Origin: JAGDMS01 sp050015455
GTDB lineage: Bacteria > Desulfobacterota > Binatia > HRBIN30
Assembly (NCBI GenBank): GCA_050015455.1
Contig: JBEKBJ010000020.1
Coordinates: forward strand, 1-53,874
Direction of reading: 5' to 3'
Length of the DNA: 53,874 nt
The notes beneath the pieces are model-generated. The model had not been told where the DNA came from. It did not search any database and saw only the letters and a list, made by a program, of their open reading frames with translations. Below are positions 18,229 through 28,143 of the stretch, in pieces. Within the stretch, counting starts at the first letter, position 1. Each line of letters starts with the position of its first letter. The translations under genes were made by a program, and so were the position numbers.

Positions 18229-18894
18229 TTACTGTGCGGGCGTGGGCGCTTCGAGGACCAGGTGTGTCGGTGATCCGTTCACCAGCACTGTGGCGCGATT
18301 AATGAGTTGCTGGCCCGTGATGCGGTCTGCGGTCAGCTCGGTGACGTCGGAGCTGAGGACGTAGAAGGTCGCCAATTCGGGATCGCCGGGGCTGTCACGC
18401 AGGTGAGCCCGCAAATCGGCTTCATCTGCGTACTGCTTATGGGCGTAGGTGAACACGAAGGCAACACCGTCGGCCGGCAAGTCCAACGTCTTGAACTTGC
18501 GCAGGCTGGGCTCGACGATGTCCGCCCACACCCGCACCGGCCGCGCCGCAGCGGTGACCTCGCGATCGTTGTAAATAATGCCGGTGTCCAGCTTGAAAGC
18601 CACATAGTGCCGGCCATCGCGCTCTTCGACCCCTGAAATGGATATCACCGCATCGACGATCGATCCACTGCGGATTGCCTGGCCGAGAAGCTGACCTTCC
18701 ATCATCACGGCGTCCTTGCCGTACTGGCGTTGCACATCATGCAGCGAGGCGAGGATTTCCTTGCTGATGCCGGACTGCTCGGCGTCAATGGGGGGCTTCC
18801 ACTGCTGGGCCCGGGCCGCATGCGCGCTGGCGAGGGCGATGGCGGCGACGAGCGGGCACAAGCTGACTGCTGACAGCTGAAGGCGAAGCATTTG
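18229..18894 (-). CDS. Exported protein of unknown function
   Basis: I do not recognise this family. With ATG 18894 it has 221 residues and a clean signal peptide (MLRLQLSAVSLCPLVAAIAL, cleavage probably after AHAARA). The mature part has mixed helix/strand content, with VISISGVEERDGRHYVAFKL and a later FVFTYAHKQYADEADLRAHL, a single compact domain without Cys or obvious catalytic motif. The frame extends upstream to 18963, but that would overlap tilS and destroy the signal peptide. It is divergent from tilS with only 36 bases between starts, and upstream of recQ in a probable two-gene unit. Confidence 0.75.
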   Translation of the reverse strand, partial: QMLRLQLSAVSLCPLVAAIALASAHAARAQQWKPPIDAEQSGISKEILASLHDVQRQYGKDAVMMEGQLLGQAIRSGSIVDAVISISGVEERDGRHYVAFKLDTGIIYNDREVTAAARPVRVWADIVEPSLRKFKTLDLPADGVAFVFTYAHKQYADEADLRAHLRDSPGDPELATFYVLSSDVTELTADRITGQQLINRATVLVNGSPTHLVLEAPTPAQ

Positions 18895-18930
18895 TAATGC
18901 GGCACGGATGATGCCAGACTCGCAAGCACT

Positions 18931-20331
18931 GTGCAACGCGCGCCTTCCGCAGCTCTGCTGCAACGGGTCCGGCGGACGCTTCTCGGTTACCGCATGCTGG
19001 TACCTGGCGACCGGATTGTGGTGGCGTTGTCGGGCGGCCCCGATTCGGTTGCGCTGCTCGGAGCACTGGCGGGGTTAGCTGCAGAGTTTGGCGTGAGCGT
19101 GTGCGCCGCCCACTTCAATCACGGCTTGCGAGGCGACGAATCGCTTCGTGATCAACACTGCGCTGAAAACGTTGCCCGGCGACTCGGCATCGACCTCGTA
19201 GTTGGACGGAGCAGTGCGTTGGACCACGGCGCCAACCTCGAGGCGCGTGCCCGCGAGCAACGCTACGCCTTCCTGACCCGGACCGCGGAGGGACAGAGCT
19301 GCACCAAGATCGCCACCGGCCATACGTTGGACGACCAGGCGGAGACGGTGCTCATGCGACTGCTGCGCGGCAGCGGTCCCGAGGGCTTGGCTGGCATCCA
19401 GCCGGTGCGTGGTGGCCGCATCATTCGCCCGCTGATCGAGTGCTCGCGTGCCGAGGTGCTGGCGTTTTTGCACGCCGCCGATCTGCCGTTCTGCCAAGAC
19501 AGCAGCAACCGCGATCTCCGTTTCTTGCGCAACCGCATCCGCCATGAAGTCATGCCGCTGCTTGAGTCTATCCAGCCCGCGGCGAAGCGGAGGCTGGCGG
19601 CGGCGGGGCAATTAGTTACCGACGAATTGGGGTTCTTGCGTGCCCAGGATGCTGCGCTGCTGGCCCGTGTGGTCGGGCCGGATGGCGCGTTGCCGGTGGC
19701 CGCGCTCTTGGGTGCCCCGAGCACGTCGGGCACCAGGCTGGCGCGGGCTTGGCTGCGTGAGTGTCGCGGCGATCTCCATGGCTTGACGATGTCGCACTTC
19801 CGCGCCATCGCCGGTTTGGCTGAGGGGCGCTGCCCCAACGCCCAGGTGGTGTTGCCGCGCGGAGAACGCGTACTGCGGGAGTACGATAGGTTGCTGTTTT
19901 GTGGCCGTGATTGCGTGCGGCCGCCCGAACCGCAGCGGTCACTCGTGCCGGGCTCTGCGGTTTGTCTGGAATCCGGTTGGCGGATCACTGCCGAGCTTTG
20001 GCCGGTTCAGGCGGCATCGTGGCAACGGCCGGCGGATCTGTTCGAGGCGGTTGCCGATGCGGCCATGGTGCCGGGACCGTTGGTGGTCCGCACCCTGCGC
20101 GTAGGTGACAGGATTCAACCGCTAGGGGTGGACGGGCATCGTAAGTTGCAGGACGTGTTGGTCGATCGCAAGGTGCCCATCCGAACACGGCGAAGCTGTC
20201 CGATCGTTGAATTCAACGGTGAGGTTCTTTGGGTTCCGGGCATCGTACGGAGTTGCCACGGGTTGGTCTCGGCGAACACCCGAGCGGCGCTGCGTCTCAC
20301 TGCGGAAAAACCAGCCATTGCCGGTAATTAG
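18931..20331 (+). CDS. tilS: tRNA(Ile)-lysidine synthase TilS
   Basis: Converts the wobble C34 of tRNA-Ile2 (anticodon CAU) to lysidine using ATP and lysine, so that it reads AUA. The PP-loop ATP pyrophosphatase motif SGGPDS lies at residues 34-39. Further family marks are AHFNHGLRGDES, ATGHTLDDQAETVLMRLLRG and FLRNRIRHEVMPLL. The C-terminal TilS domain is present (LRVGDRIQPLGVDGHRKLQDVLVDRKVP), giving the long form at 466 residues. The start is GTG 18931; no better start lies before the PP-loop. It opens the long rightward run of housekeeping genes. Confidence 0.95.
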   Translation: MQRAPSAALLQRVRRTLLGYRMLVPGDRIVVALSGGPDSVALLGALAGLAAEFGVSVCAAHFNHGLRGDESLRDQHCAENVARRLGIDLVVGRSSALDHGANLEARAREQRYAFLTRTAEGQSCTKIATGHTLDDQAETVLMRLLRGSGPEGLAGIQPVRGGRIIRPLIECSRAEVLAFLHAADLPFCQDSSNRDLRFLRNRIRHEVMPLLESIQPAAKRRLAAAGQLVTDELGFLRAQDAALLARVVGPDGALPVAALLGAPSTSGTRLARAWLRECRGDLHGLTMSHFRAIAGLAEGRCPNAQVVLPRGERVLREYDRLLFCGRDCVRPPEPQRSLVPGSAVCLESGWRITAELWPVQAASWQRPADLFEAVADAAMVPGPLVVRTLRVGDRIQPLGVDGHRKLQDVLVDRKVPIRTRRSCPIVEFNGEVLWVPGIVRSCHGLVSANTRAALRLTAEKPAIAGN

Positions 20332-20391
20332 CCCCTATGTTACGCTAGCAGAGACTATTGTGCAGGAAGGTCTTTTCCGTCAGTTGAGGGG

Positions 20392-22236
<1,845 letters not shown>

Positions 22237-22306
22237 GTCGAACACCGACCGAGGCGCACAACAAGCAACCGTTACTGGCCCTCTTCCTGAGGGACTTTCA
22301 ATTTGG

Positions 22307-22390
22307 GTAGCCGCAGGCTTCAGCATGTGCTCGGTCGCGGCCAGGACTGGTGTTGTCAGGGGGAAAGCGCAGCCTGAAGGCTGCAACTAC
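22307..22390. repeat. REP/MITE-like element with inverted ends
   Basis: The left end (GTAGCCGCAGGCTTCAG) and right end (CTGAAGGCTGCAACTAC) are imperfect inverted repeats, matching at 14 of 17 positions when one is reversed and complemented, about 50 bases apart. Such short non-coding elements are usually mobilised in trans or by REP-associated transposases. No transposase lies within. Confidence 0.55.
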
Positions 22391-22461
22391 ATTATTGTAT
22401 GACCGTGCATTGGGCGCTGGTAACTGGGCGCCGGAAAAGGTAATTCCATCACAGTTTGGCG

Positions 22462-22497
22462 TCCTCTTCTGGAGAAAGAGGATCAAGGTAAGGGGAC
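22462..22497 (+). repeat. Degenerate copy of the intercistronic hairpin repeat
   Basis: The block from CCTCTTC to AAGGGGAC aligns by eye with 28107-28140 in its spacing, hairpin arms and GGTRAGGGGAC tail, but with several substitutions. It lies 45 bases before the cdaA start. Confidence 0.4.
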
Positions 22498-22541
22498 GCG
22501 AGGCAGGCCGGTGACCGAGTAAATCAGCACAGCGCTTTTTC

Positions 22542-23288
22542 ATGTTCGAGCTACTGTCCAACTTCCGCCTTCGTGATGCCATCGATGTCGGCATCATCGC
22601 GTTCGTCATCTACCAGATCATCAACCTGATCCGCGGCACCCGCGCCGTGCAGATGCTGATCGGCTTGGTGGTCGTCTTTCTTGCCTTCCTGTCGTCGCGA
22701 TACTTCGACCTGTATGCCCTGAACTGGATCCTCGACAATTTCCTCGGATCGATCCTCCTGGTTATCGTGATCATTTTTCAGGACGATATCCGCCGGGCCT
22801 TGACCCAAGTCGGCACGCGTCCTTTTTTCGGCGTGGAGTCAGGGCTGCACGGCCAAGACCTCGAGGAGATCATCCGGGCCGCCGTGTCTCTGGCCAGCAA
22901 CCGCATCGGGGCGCTGATCGTCCTTCAGCGCGATGTGGGGTTGAACGATTTCGTCGAGGTCGGCACGCGGCTGGACGCCCGCGTCAGCAAGGAACTGATC
23001 ACCAGCATCTTCCAACCGCTCTCCCCGATCCACGACGGAGCCCTGATCATCCACAAGGGCCGCATCATCGCGGCCGGCTGTTTCCTGCCGCTCACCACCA
23101 ATCCGCACGTGAGCAAGACGCTGGGCACGCGCCATCGCGCGGCTATCGGACTTACAGAGGAGACCGACGCCGTGGTCATCGTCATCTCCGAAGAAGAAGG
23201 CGCCATTTCGATGGTGCGCGAGGGCCGCATCACGCGCGATCTCGACGCCGCCACGTTACGTAGCACGCTGCAAAGGATGTTCGGCTGA
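22542..23288 (+). CDS. cdaA: Diadenylate cyclase CdaA (DacA)
   Basis: Makes the second messenger c-di-AMP from two ATP. Three membrane helices lie in about residues 12-85 and a DisA_N (DAC) catalytic domain at about 95-245. The catalytic motifs are intact: DGA at 165-167 (IHDGALIIH) and RHR at 197-199 (LGTRHRAAIGL). The length of 248 residues is close to the usual 260-275. It is followed with a 1-base overlap by cdaR and then glmM, the widely conserved cdaA-cdaR-glmM module in which CdaR and GlmM modulate cyclase activity. No c-di-AMP phosphodiesterase or receptor is recognisable in the window. Confidence 0.94.
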   Translation: MFELLSNFRLRDAIDVGIIAFVIYQIINLIRGTRAVQMLIGLVVVFLAFLSSRYFDLYALNWILDNFLGSILLVIVIIFQDDIRRALTQVGTRPFFGVESGLHGQDLEEIIRAAVSLASNRIGALIVLQRDVGLNDFVEVGTRLDARVSKELITSIFQPLSPIHDGALIIHKGRIIAAGCFLPLTTNPHVSKTLGTRHRAAIGLTEETDAVVIVISEEEGAISMVREGRITRDLDAATLRSTLQRMFG

Positions 23289-24301
23289 TGAAGTGGTTCG
23301 AGCGCGAGCGCGTGCACGTCGTCTGGAAGGCTATCCGCAAGAACGTCCTGGATGCAGAGCGCATCCGCCAACTCTTCACCTACAACATCGGCCTCAAGAT
23401 CCTGTCGCTGGTCATCGCCTTCAGCATCTGGTTCTTCGTCAACTTCGGCGAGCGCGACACCGAGGAGACGCTGAAGGTGCCGATCGAGCTGCGCAACATC
23501 CCCGCGCATCTGATGATCGCCAGCCCAACCGTCGACTTCATCGATCTCCGCGTCGGTGGACCGCGCGCCCTCCTGGGGCGCATCGACCGCAACCGTCTGG
23601 CCATTCCCTTGGACCTCGGTGGGGTGCGACCGGGGCCGGCTGTCTTCGGTCTCGACGCGGACTCGCTGAACCTGCCGCGTGGGGTGAAGCTCTTGCGCAT
23701 CACCCCTGCTCAGCTCACCCTCGAACTCGAACGCGTGGCCCACAAGTCCGTGGCGGTGCACTTGCGCCTCGCCGGCAAACCGCCACCGGGGCTGCAGGTG
23801 GTGGACACCAAAGTGGCCCCCGAGACGGTTCAGGTGTCAGGACCGGTATCCGATGTGGAAGACGTGCAGGCGGTGAACACGGAGCCGCTGGATCTGCGCA
23901 CCGCCACTCCCGGCACCATCGAACGCGAGCTGGCCCTGGATGCGCCGAGCGAATACCTCTCGTTCAGTGCGGGCCGGGTTGCGGCGCAGGTCCGCGTTGA
24001 GGAAGTACGTGTCTCGCGTGAGTTCAAGCGGGTGGCGATCCAGGTGCGCAACGTCTCGCTGCGGTACCGCGTTCGCCCGGACTACTTGCGGATCACGGTG
24101 CGTGGCCCGCGGCCCCTGGTGGACAATCTCGAGCTGGGTGCTGACGCGGTCTCTATCGATGCCGAAGGCAAGAGCGCCGGTGAGCACACGATGAAGCCTG
24201 CCGTCGAGTTGCCCGCCGGGGTTCAGATCGTGTCGGTAGAACCGGCTCGCGTGCAGCTCACGCTGTGGAAGGGCAAGGCCTCGCCGCGTGAGCGGCGCTG
24301 A
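23288..24301 (+). CDS. cdaR: YbbR-domain protein CdaR, regulator of CdaA
   Basis: Single-pass membrane protein with an extracytoplasmic YbbR region. A membrane helix (ILSLVIAFSIWFFVNFG, about residues 37-53) follows a short cytoplasmic N-terminus. The rest holds about three YbbR-like repeats, each with a beta-rich VxVxLRGPxxxL pattern (for example IDLRVGGPRALLGRI, LRITVRGPRPLVDNLE). In Firmicutes CdaR binds CdaA and adjusts c-di-AMP output. The gene overlaps cdaA by one base and precedes glmM by 8 bases, so co-regulation is likely. Confidence 0.88.
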   Translation: MKWFERERVHVVWKAIRKNVLDAERIRQLFTYNIGLKILSLVIAFSIWFFVNFGERDTEETLKVPIELRNIPAHLMIASPTVDFIDLRVGGPRALLGRIDRNRLAIPLDLGGVRPGPAVFGLDADSLNLPRGVKLLRITPAQLTLELERVAHKSVAVHLRLAGKPPPGLQVVDTKVAPETVQVSGPVSDVEDVQAVNTEPLDLRTATPGTIERELALDAPSEYLSFSAGRVAAQVRVEEVRVSREFKRVAIQVRNVSLRYRVRPDYLRITVRGPRPLVDNLELGADAVSIDAEGKSAGEHTMKPAVELPAGVQIVSVEPARVQLTLWKGKASPRERR

Positions 24302-24309
24302 ACACTCGG

Positions 24310-25674
24310 ATGACGGCGGAGCGGAAGCTTTTTGGAACTGACGGCGTCAGGGGGATCGCCAATGTGGAGCCCATGAGCGCGCAGACCGCGTTGCGCCTCG
24401 GGCGCGCGGCGGCGTGGTTGTGCCGCCGGCAGGTTGTGGAACGGCAGCGCGTGGTGATCGGCAAGGACACGCGCTGGTCGGGCGACATGTTGGAAAGCGC
24501 GCTGGCCGCAGGCATCTGCGCTGCGGGCGTTGACGCGATCCTCGCCGGGATCCTGCCAACTCCGGCGATCGCGTTCCTCACCCGCAGCACGGGCGCGGGC
24601 GCGGGAGCCGTGATCTCCGCCTCGCACAATCCCTTTCGAGACAACGGCATCAAGTTCTTCGCCCGCAGCGGGTTCAAATTGGCGGACGAAATCGAAGAGG
24701 AGATCGAAGGGCTGGCAGGCGCTGGCGATGCGGCGGAGGCAGACCCGACGGGCGCCGACATCGGGCGGATCTCGTGCCTCGAAGACGCCGGCGCGCGATA
24801 CAAGGCGTTTCTCAAGGCCTGCGTTCCAAAGCAGCGGTCGCTCGCCGGGCTCAAGATCGTCCTCGACTGCGCCCATGGTGCGGCGTACCGGGTGGGTCCG
24901 GAGCTGTGCCGCGAGCTGGGCGCCAGCGTGACCGTCATCGGCGCCAACCCGGATGGCATGAACATCAACGCGCAATGTGGCGCGATGCATCCTGAAGGTC
25001 TCCAGCAGGCCGTGCCCGCCGCGGGCGCGCAGCTCGGAGTCGCCCTTGACGGCGACGGGGACCGCGCGATTTTCGTCGACGAAACGGGCACGGTGGTCGA
25101 TGGCGACGAGATCCTGGCGATGGTTGCCGCAGAGATGGTGGCGCGCGGCACGCTCAAGCACGCCACCGTGGTGGCGACGATCATGAGCAACATTGGACTC
25201 GAAGTGGCACTGCGGCAGCGCGGGGCACGACTGGTCCGCGTCAAGGTCGGCGACCGCTACGTGGTCGAGGAGATGCTGCGTGGCGGCTACAATCTCGGTG
25301 GAGAACAATCCGGCCACCTGGTGTTACTCGATCATGCCACGACCGGTGACGGGTTGGTCGCGGCGCTCAGGGTCGCGGGGATGATGCTCGAACAGCAACG
25401 GCCTCTCAGCGCGCTGAAGCAGGGAATGACGAAATTCCCCCAAGTGCTGCTCAACGTGCCGGTGGCGCGCCGCGCCGAGTTGGACAGCCTCAGGAAAGTG
25501 CGCCAAATAATAGATCGTGTGCGGGCGGAATTGGCAGACCGCGGGCGCGTCGTCGTGCGTTACTCGGGGACCGAGCCACTGGTTCGCGTTATGGTCGAAG
25601 ACGAGCATGCAGCCCGAGCGCAAACCTACGCCGAGGACATCGCCGCCGCGCTGCGAAAGGAGTTGGGGAGATGA
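24310..25674 (+). CDS. glmM: Phosphoglucosamine mutase GlmM
   Basis: Interconverts glucosamine-6-phosphate and glucosamine-1-phosphate on the way to UDP-GlcNAc, needed for peptidoglycan and lipopolysaccharide. All four signature loops are present: the phosphoserine loop with Ser105 (ISASHNP), the metal loop DGDGDRAIFVD, the sugar-binding loop GGEQSGHLV, and the phosphate-binding loop RYSGTEPLVRVM. The length of 454 residues is usual for the family. It is the third gene of the cdaA-cdaR-glmM module; GlmM is known to interact with CdaA in other bacteria. Confidence 0.96.
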   Translation: MTAERKLFGTDGVRGIANVEPMSAQTALRLGRAAAWLCRRQVVERQRVVIGKDTRWSGDMLESALAAGICAAGVDAILAGILPTPAIAFLTRSTGAGAGAVISASHNPFRDNGIKFFARSGFKLADEIEEEIEGLAGAGDAAEADPTGADIGRISCLEDAGARYKAFLKACVPKQRSLAGLKIVLDCAHGAAYRVGPELCRELGASVTVIGANPDGMNINAQCGAMHPEGLQQAVPAAGAQLGVALDGDGDRAIFVDETGTVVDGDEILAMVAAEMVARGTLKHATVVATIMSNIGLEVALRQRGARLVRVKVGDRYVVEEMLRGGYNLGGEQSGHLVLLDHATTGDGLVAALRVAGMMLEQQRPLSALKQGMTKFPQVLLNVPVARRAELDSLRKVRQIIDRVRAELADRGRVVVRYSGTEPLVRVMVEDEHAARAQTYAEDIAAALRKELGR

Positions 25675-25717
25675 GCTTCAGCAAAGAGGCTAATGGGGAA
25701 CGCTTGCGACTGGGTTC

Positions 25718-25737
25718 GCTCTCCCGTGGGGGAGAGC
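25718..25737. repeat. Hairpin in the glmM-pdxJ spacer
   Basis: A perfect 8-bp stem (25718-25725 with 25730-25737, 4-nt loop) of the CTCTCCC/GGGAGAG type, like the arms of the repeat at 28107-28140. The 113-base spacer holds no gene. No T-run follows, so it is unlikely to terminate transcription. Confidence 0.45.
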
Positions 25738-25787
25738 AGACAAAGGACTCCCCGGTCGGTGAACAGAGCACCATGGGCTAGCGTGAC

Positions 25788-26516
25788 ATGATACAACTTG
25801 GCGTGAACCTAGATCATGTGGCGACGCTGCGGCAGGTGCGGCGCACGAGCTATCCGGATGTGTGGGCGGCGGCGCAAGCGGCCGAGCGCGGCGGTGCCGA
25901 CGGCATCACGGTGCATCTGCGTGAGGACCGCCGCCACATCCAGGACGCTGATGTCGACCTGCTGCGCGCCCGCATCAGCACCAAGCTGAATCTCGAAATG
26001 GCCGCCACCGAGGAGATCGTGGTCAAGGCGTGCGCCGTACGGCCGCAAGATGTCTGCCTGGTGCCGGAACGCCGTCAGGAGTTGACCACGGAAGGTGGAC
26101 TGGATGCGGCCGGCCAAATCGACGCACTGCGCCGGGTGGTGGAGCGCTTGCAAGCCGCCGGCATCCGCGTGAGCCTGTTCATCGATCCGGAGGAGCGGCA
26201 GATCGACGCGGCGCAACGCTTGCGCGCCGACGCCATCGAGATCCACACCGGCACCTATGCGGGCGCGCCTAGCGCACCTGCACGGGAGGCGGAGCTTGAG
26301 CGCATCCGCCGCGCCGCGCAGCGTGCTGCCGCGGCCCGCTTGCTGGTCAACGCGGGCCATGGGCTGACGCTCGACAACGTCACGCCGATCGCGGGGTTGC
26401 CGGTGATCCATGAGTTGAACATCGGGCACAGCATCGTGGCCGACGCAGTGTTCGTCGGCTTGGAGGAAGCGGTGCGCCGCATGAAAGCGCGCATGCTGGC
26501 CGCGCGAGCCGGGTGA
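25788..26516 (+). CDS. pdxJ: Pyridoxine 5'-phosphate synthase PdxJ
   Basis: Condenses 1-deoxyxylulose-5-phosphate with 3-amino-2-oxopropyl phosphate to pyridoxine phosphate, the last ring-forming step of DXP-dependent vitamin B6 synthesis. Diagnostic blocks are LGVNLDHVATLRQVRRTSYP, GADGITVHLREDRRHIQD, NLEMAATEE, CLVPERRQELTTEGG, SLFIDPE, IEIHTGTYA, and the closing HELNIGHSIVADAVFVGL. It has 242 residues, the normal length. Only one base separates its stop from the nnrDE start; acpS, often located here, is absent. Confidence 0.96.
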   Translation: MIQLGVNLDHVATLRQVRRTSYPDVWAAAQAAERGGADGITVHLREDRRHIQDADVDLLRARISTKLNLEMAATEEIVVKACAVRPQDVCLVPERRQELTTEGGLDAAGQIDALRRVVERLQAAGIRVSLFIDPEERQIDAAQRLRADAIEIHTGTYAGAPSAPAREAELERIRRAAQRAAAARLLVNAGHGLTLDNVTPIAGLPVIHELNIGHSIVADAVFVGLEEAVRRMKARMLAARAG

Positions 26517-26517
26517 C

Positions 26518-28134
26518 ATGATCGTCGTTACCGCGGCAGAATCGCGCCGCCTCGATGAGCTGACGATCCAGCGCTACGGCACGCCGGGGCACGTCCTGAT
26601 GGAGCGCGCCGGCGCCGGCGCCACCGCCGTGCTGCTGGAACAGTTCCCGCACGTCCGCCGCAAGCGGGTGGTTATCATCGCCGGGAAAGGCAACAACGGT
26701 GGCGACGGCTTCATCATCGCACGACTCCTGCGCCGCAAGGGCGTGAAGGCGGAGGTCGTGCTGCTGGGTAGGCAATCGGAAGTGAAAGGCGACGCCGCCG
26801 GGGCGCTGGCGGCACTGCGGCGCTCGCGCGGGATCATCAGCGAAGCCACCTCCGCCGACGATATCAAAAAGATGCCGGGGGTGATCGAAGGCGCAGCACT
26901 GGTCGTCGATGCGGTGTTTGGAACGGGACTGAATGCACCGGTGGAGGGACGTTACGCCGACGTCCTGCACCTGATGAACGCGTCGGGCGTGCCGGTCTTC
27001 GCCGTCGATATCCCTTCGGGGCTCGATGCGGACCGCGGCACGCCGCTCGGTGTCGCCGTCCAGGCGGAAGGCACCGCCACTTTCGGTTACGCAAAGCTCG
27101 GCCAGGTGATTTATCCGGGAGTGGAGCACGTCGGCGCCTTGGCTGTGGTCGATATCGGCATCGCGCCGGAGGCGGTGGCTGAGGTGCACCCGCGCACGCG
27201 TTTGCTGGACTCGGCAGAGGTAGCGTCCCTGGTTCCCGCACGTGGCGCGCAAGCCCACAAGGGCAGCTGCGGCCATGTCCTCATCTTCGCCGGCTCACGC
27301 GGCCACAGCGGCGCGGCGCTGATGACCGCGCACGGTGCGGCGCGGGCCGGTGCGGGCTTGACCACGCTCGGTGGGCCGGCTTCGTTGAATGACGTGTTGG
27401 CATCGGGACGACCCGAGGTGATGACGGCGCTGTTGCGGGATAGAGATGGCTTCATCGAGTTCAACGAGGCGCAGATACGATCGGTCCTGGAAGGCAAGAA
27501 CGCAGTGATCGTCGGGCCCGGCCTCGGTACGCACGAGGGAGCGCAAGAGCTTGTCCGCTTCCTGCTGGCCGAGGCGGCGCTACCGATGGTGGTAGACGCC
27601 GATGCGCTCACCTGTGTCTCGCGCGACCGCAGCGTGCTCAAGTCGGCGCGGGCGCAGGCGTTGCTGACGCCGCACCCCGGTGAGATGGCGCGTCTGCTGG
27701 GGACCGACACGGCGTCAGTACAGTCGGATCGCGTTGGGATCACGCGCGCCTTTGCGCAAGAACACCGGTGCACGGTTGTACTGAAGGGCGCCCGAAGCGT
27801 CATCGCAGCGCAGGACGGCTCGGTGTGGATCAATCCGACCGGGAACCCCGGGATGGCATCCGGTGGCATGGGCGACGCACTCTCCGGCATCCTCGGTGGG
27901 CTACTGGCGCAGGGCCTGTCCCCTCCGGAAGCTGCCTGCCTCGGCGTCTACCTACATGCTGAAGTGGCGGACCACATCGCGGCAGCCCAAGGCGAGATCG
28001 GCCTGCTCGCCTCGGACGTGATCGAAGGTGTGCCTGCGGGGTTGAAACGGCTCCGCGCGAACTTGAAACCCCGGCCTCCAAGCCAGAGATCCCGCATACG
28101 GGTTTCTTCTCCCTCCGGGAGAGGGCCAGGGTGA
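26518..28134 (+). CDS. nnrDE: Bifunctional NAD(P)HX epimerase / ADP- or ATP-dependent dehydratase
   Basis: Repairs hydrated NADH and NADPH. The N-terminal YjeF_N epimerase domain (about residues 1-215) has the GKGNNGGDGFIIARLL loop and a VDAVFGTGL segment. The C-terminal ribokinase-like dehydratase domain (about 230-510) has KGSCGHVLIFAGSRGHSGAA and the nucleotide-binding end NPGMASGGMGDALSGILGG. It has 538 residues against a usual ~500. The last residues (VSSPSGRGPG) are encoded by the repeat at 28107-28140, which also provides the stop codon, so the tail is probably a later addition. Confidence 0.94.
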   Translation: MIVVTAAESRRLDELTIQRYGTPGHVLMERAGAGATAVLLEQFPHVRRKRVVIIAGKGNNGGDGFIIARLLRRKGVKAEVVLLGRQSEVKGDAAGALAALRRSRGIISEATSADDIKKMPGVIEGAALVVDAVFGTGLNAPVEGRYADVLHLMNASGVPVFAVDIPSGLDADRGTPLGVAVQAEGTATFGYAKLGQVIYPGVEHVGALAVVDIGIAPEAVAEVHPRTRLLDSAEVASLVPARGAQAHKGSCGHVLIFAGSRGHSGAALMTAHGAARAGAGLTTLGGPASLNDVLASGRPEVMTALLRDRDGFIEFNEAQIRSVLEGKNAVIVGPGLGTHEGAQELVRFLLAEAALPMVVDADALTCVSRDRSVLKSARAQALLTPHPGEMARLLGTDTASVQSDRVGITRAFAQEHRCTVVLKGARSVIAAQDGSVWINPTGNPGMASGGMGDALSGILGGLLAQGLSPPEAACLGVYLHAEVADHIAAAQGEIGLLASDVIEGVPAGLKRLRANLKPRPPSQRSRIRVSSPSGRGPG

Positions 28135-28140
28135 GGGGAC
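28107..28140 (+). repeat. Dispersed hairpin repeat overlapping the nnrDE 3' end
   Basis: Contains a 6-bp stem (28108-28113 with 28117-28122, 3-nt loop) followed by the tail GAGGGCCAGGGTGAGGGGAC. This is a form I know as a dispersed non-coding repeat in many proteobacterial genomes. Related or degenerate copies are at 22462-22497 and, as fragments, near 25718 and 28209-28225. Its GAGGGGAC tail lies 4 bases before the tsaE GTG and could serve as its ribosome-binding site. Confidence 0.6.
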
Positions 28141-28143
28141 GAA

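Larger units (their letters stand above)
22237..22541. other. Long spacer between ftsH and cdaA, no gene, repeat debris
   Basis: A 305-base gap inside an otherwise compact gene run. No frame on either strand resembles a protein; in particular there is no trace of the pterin-binding motifs of folP, often found at this place. It holds a REP/MITE-like inverted repeat (22307-22390) and a degenerate copy of the repeat also found at 28107-28140. Confidence 0.6.
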
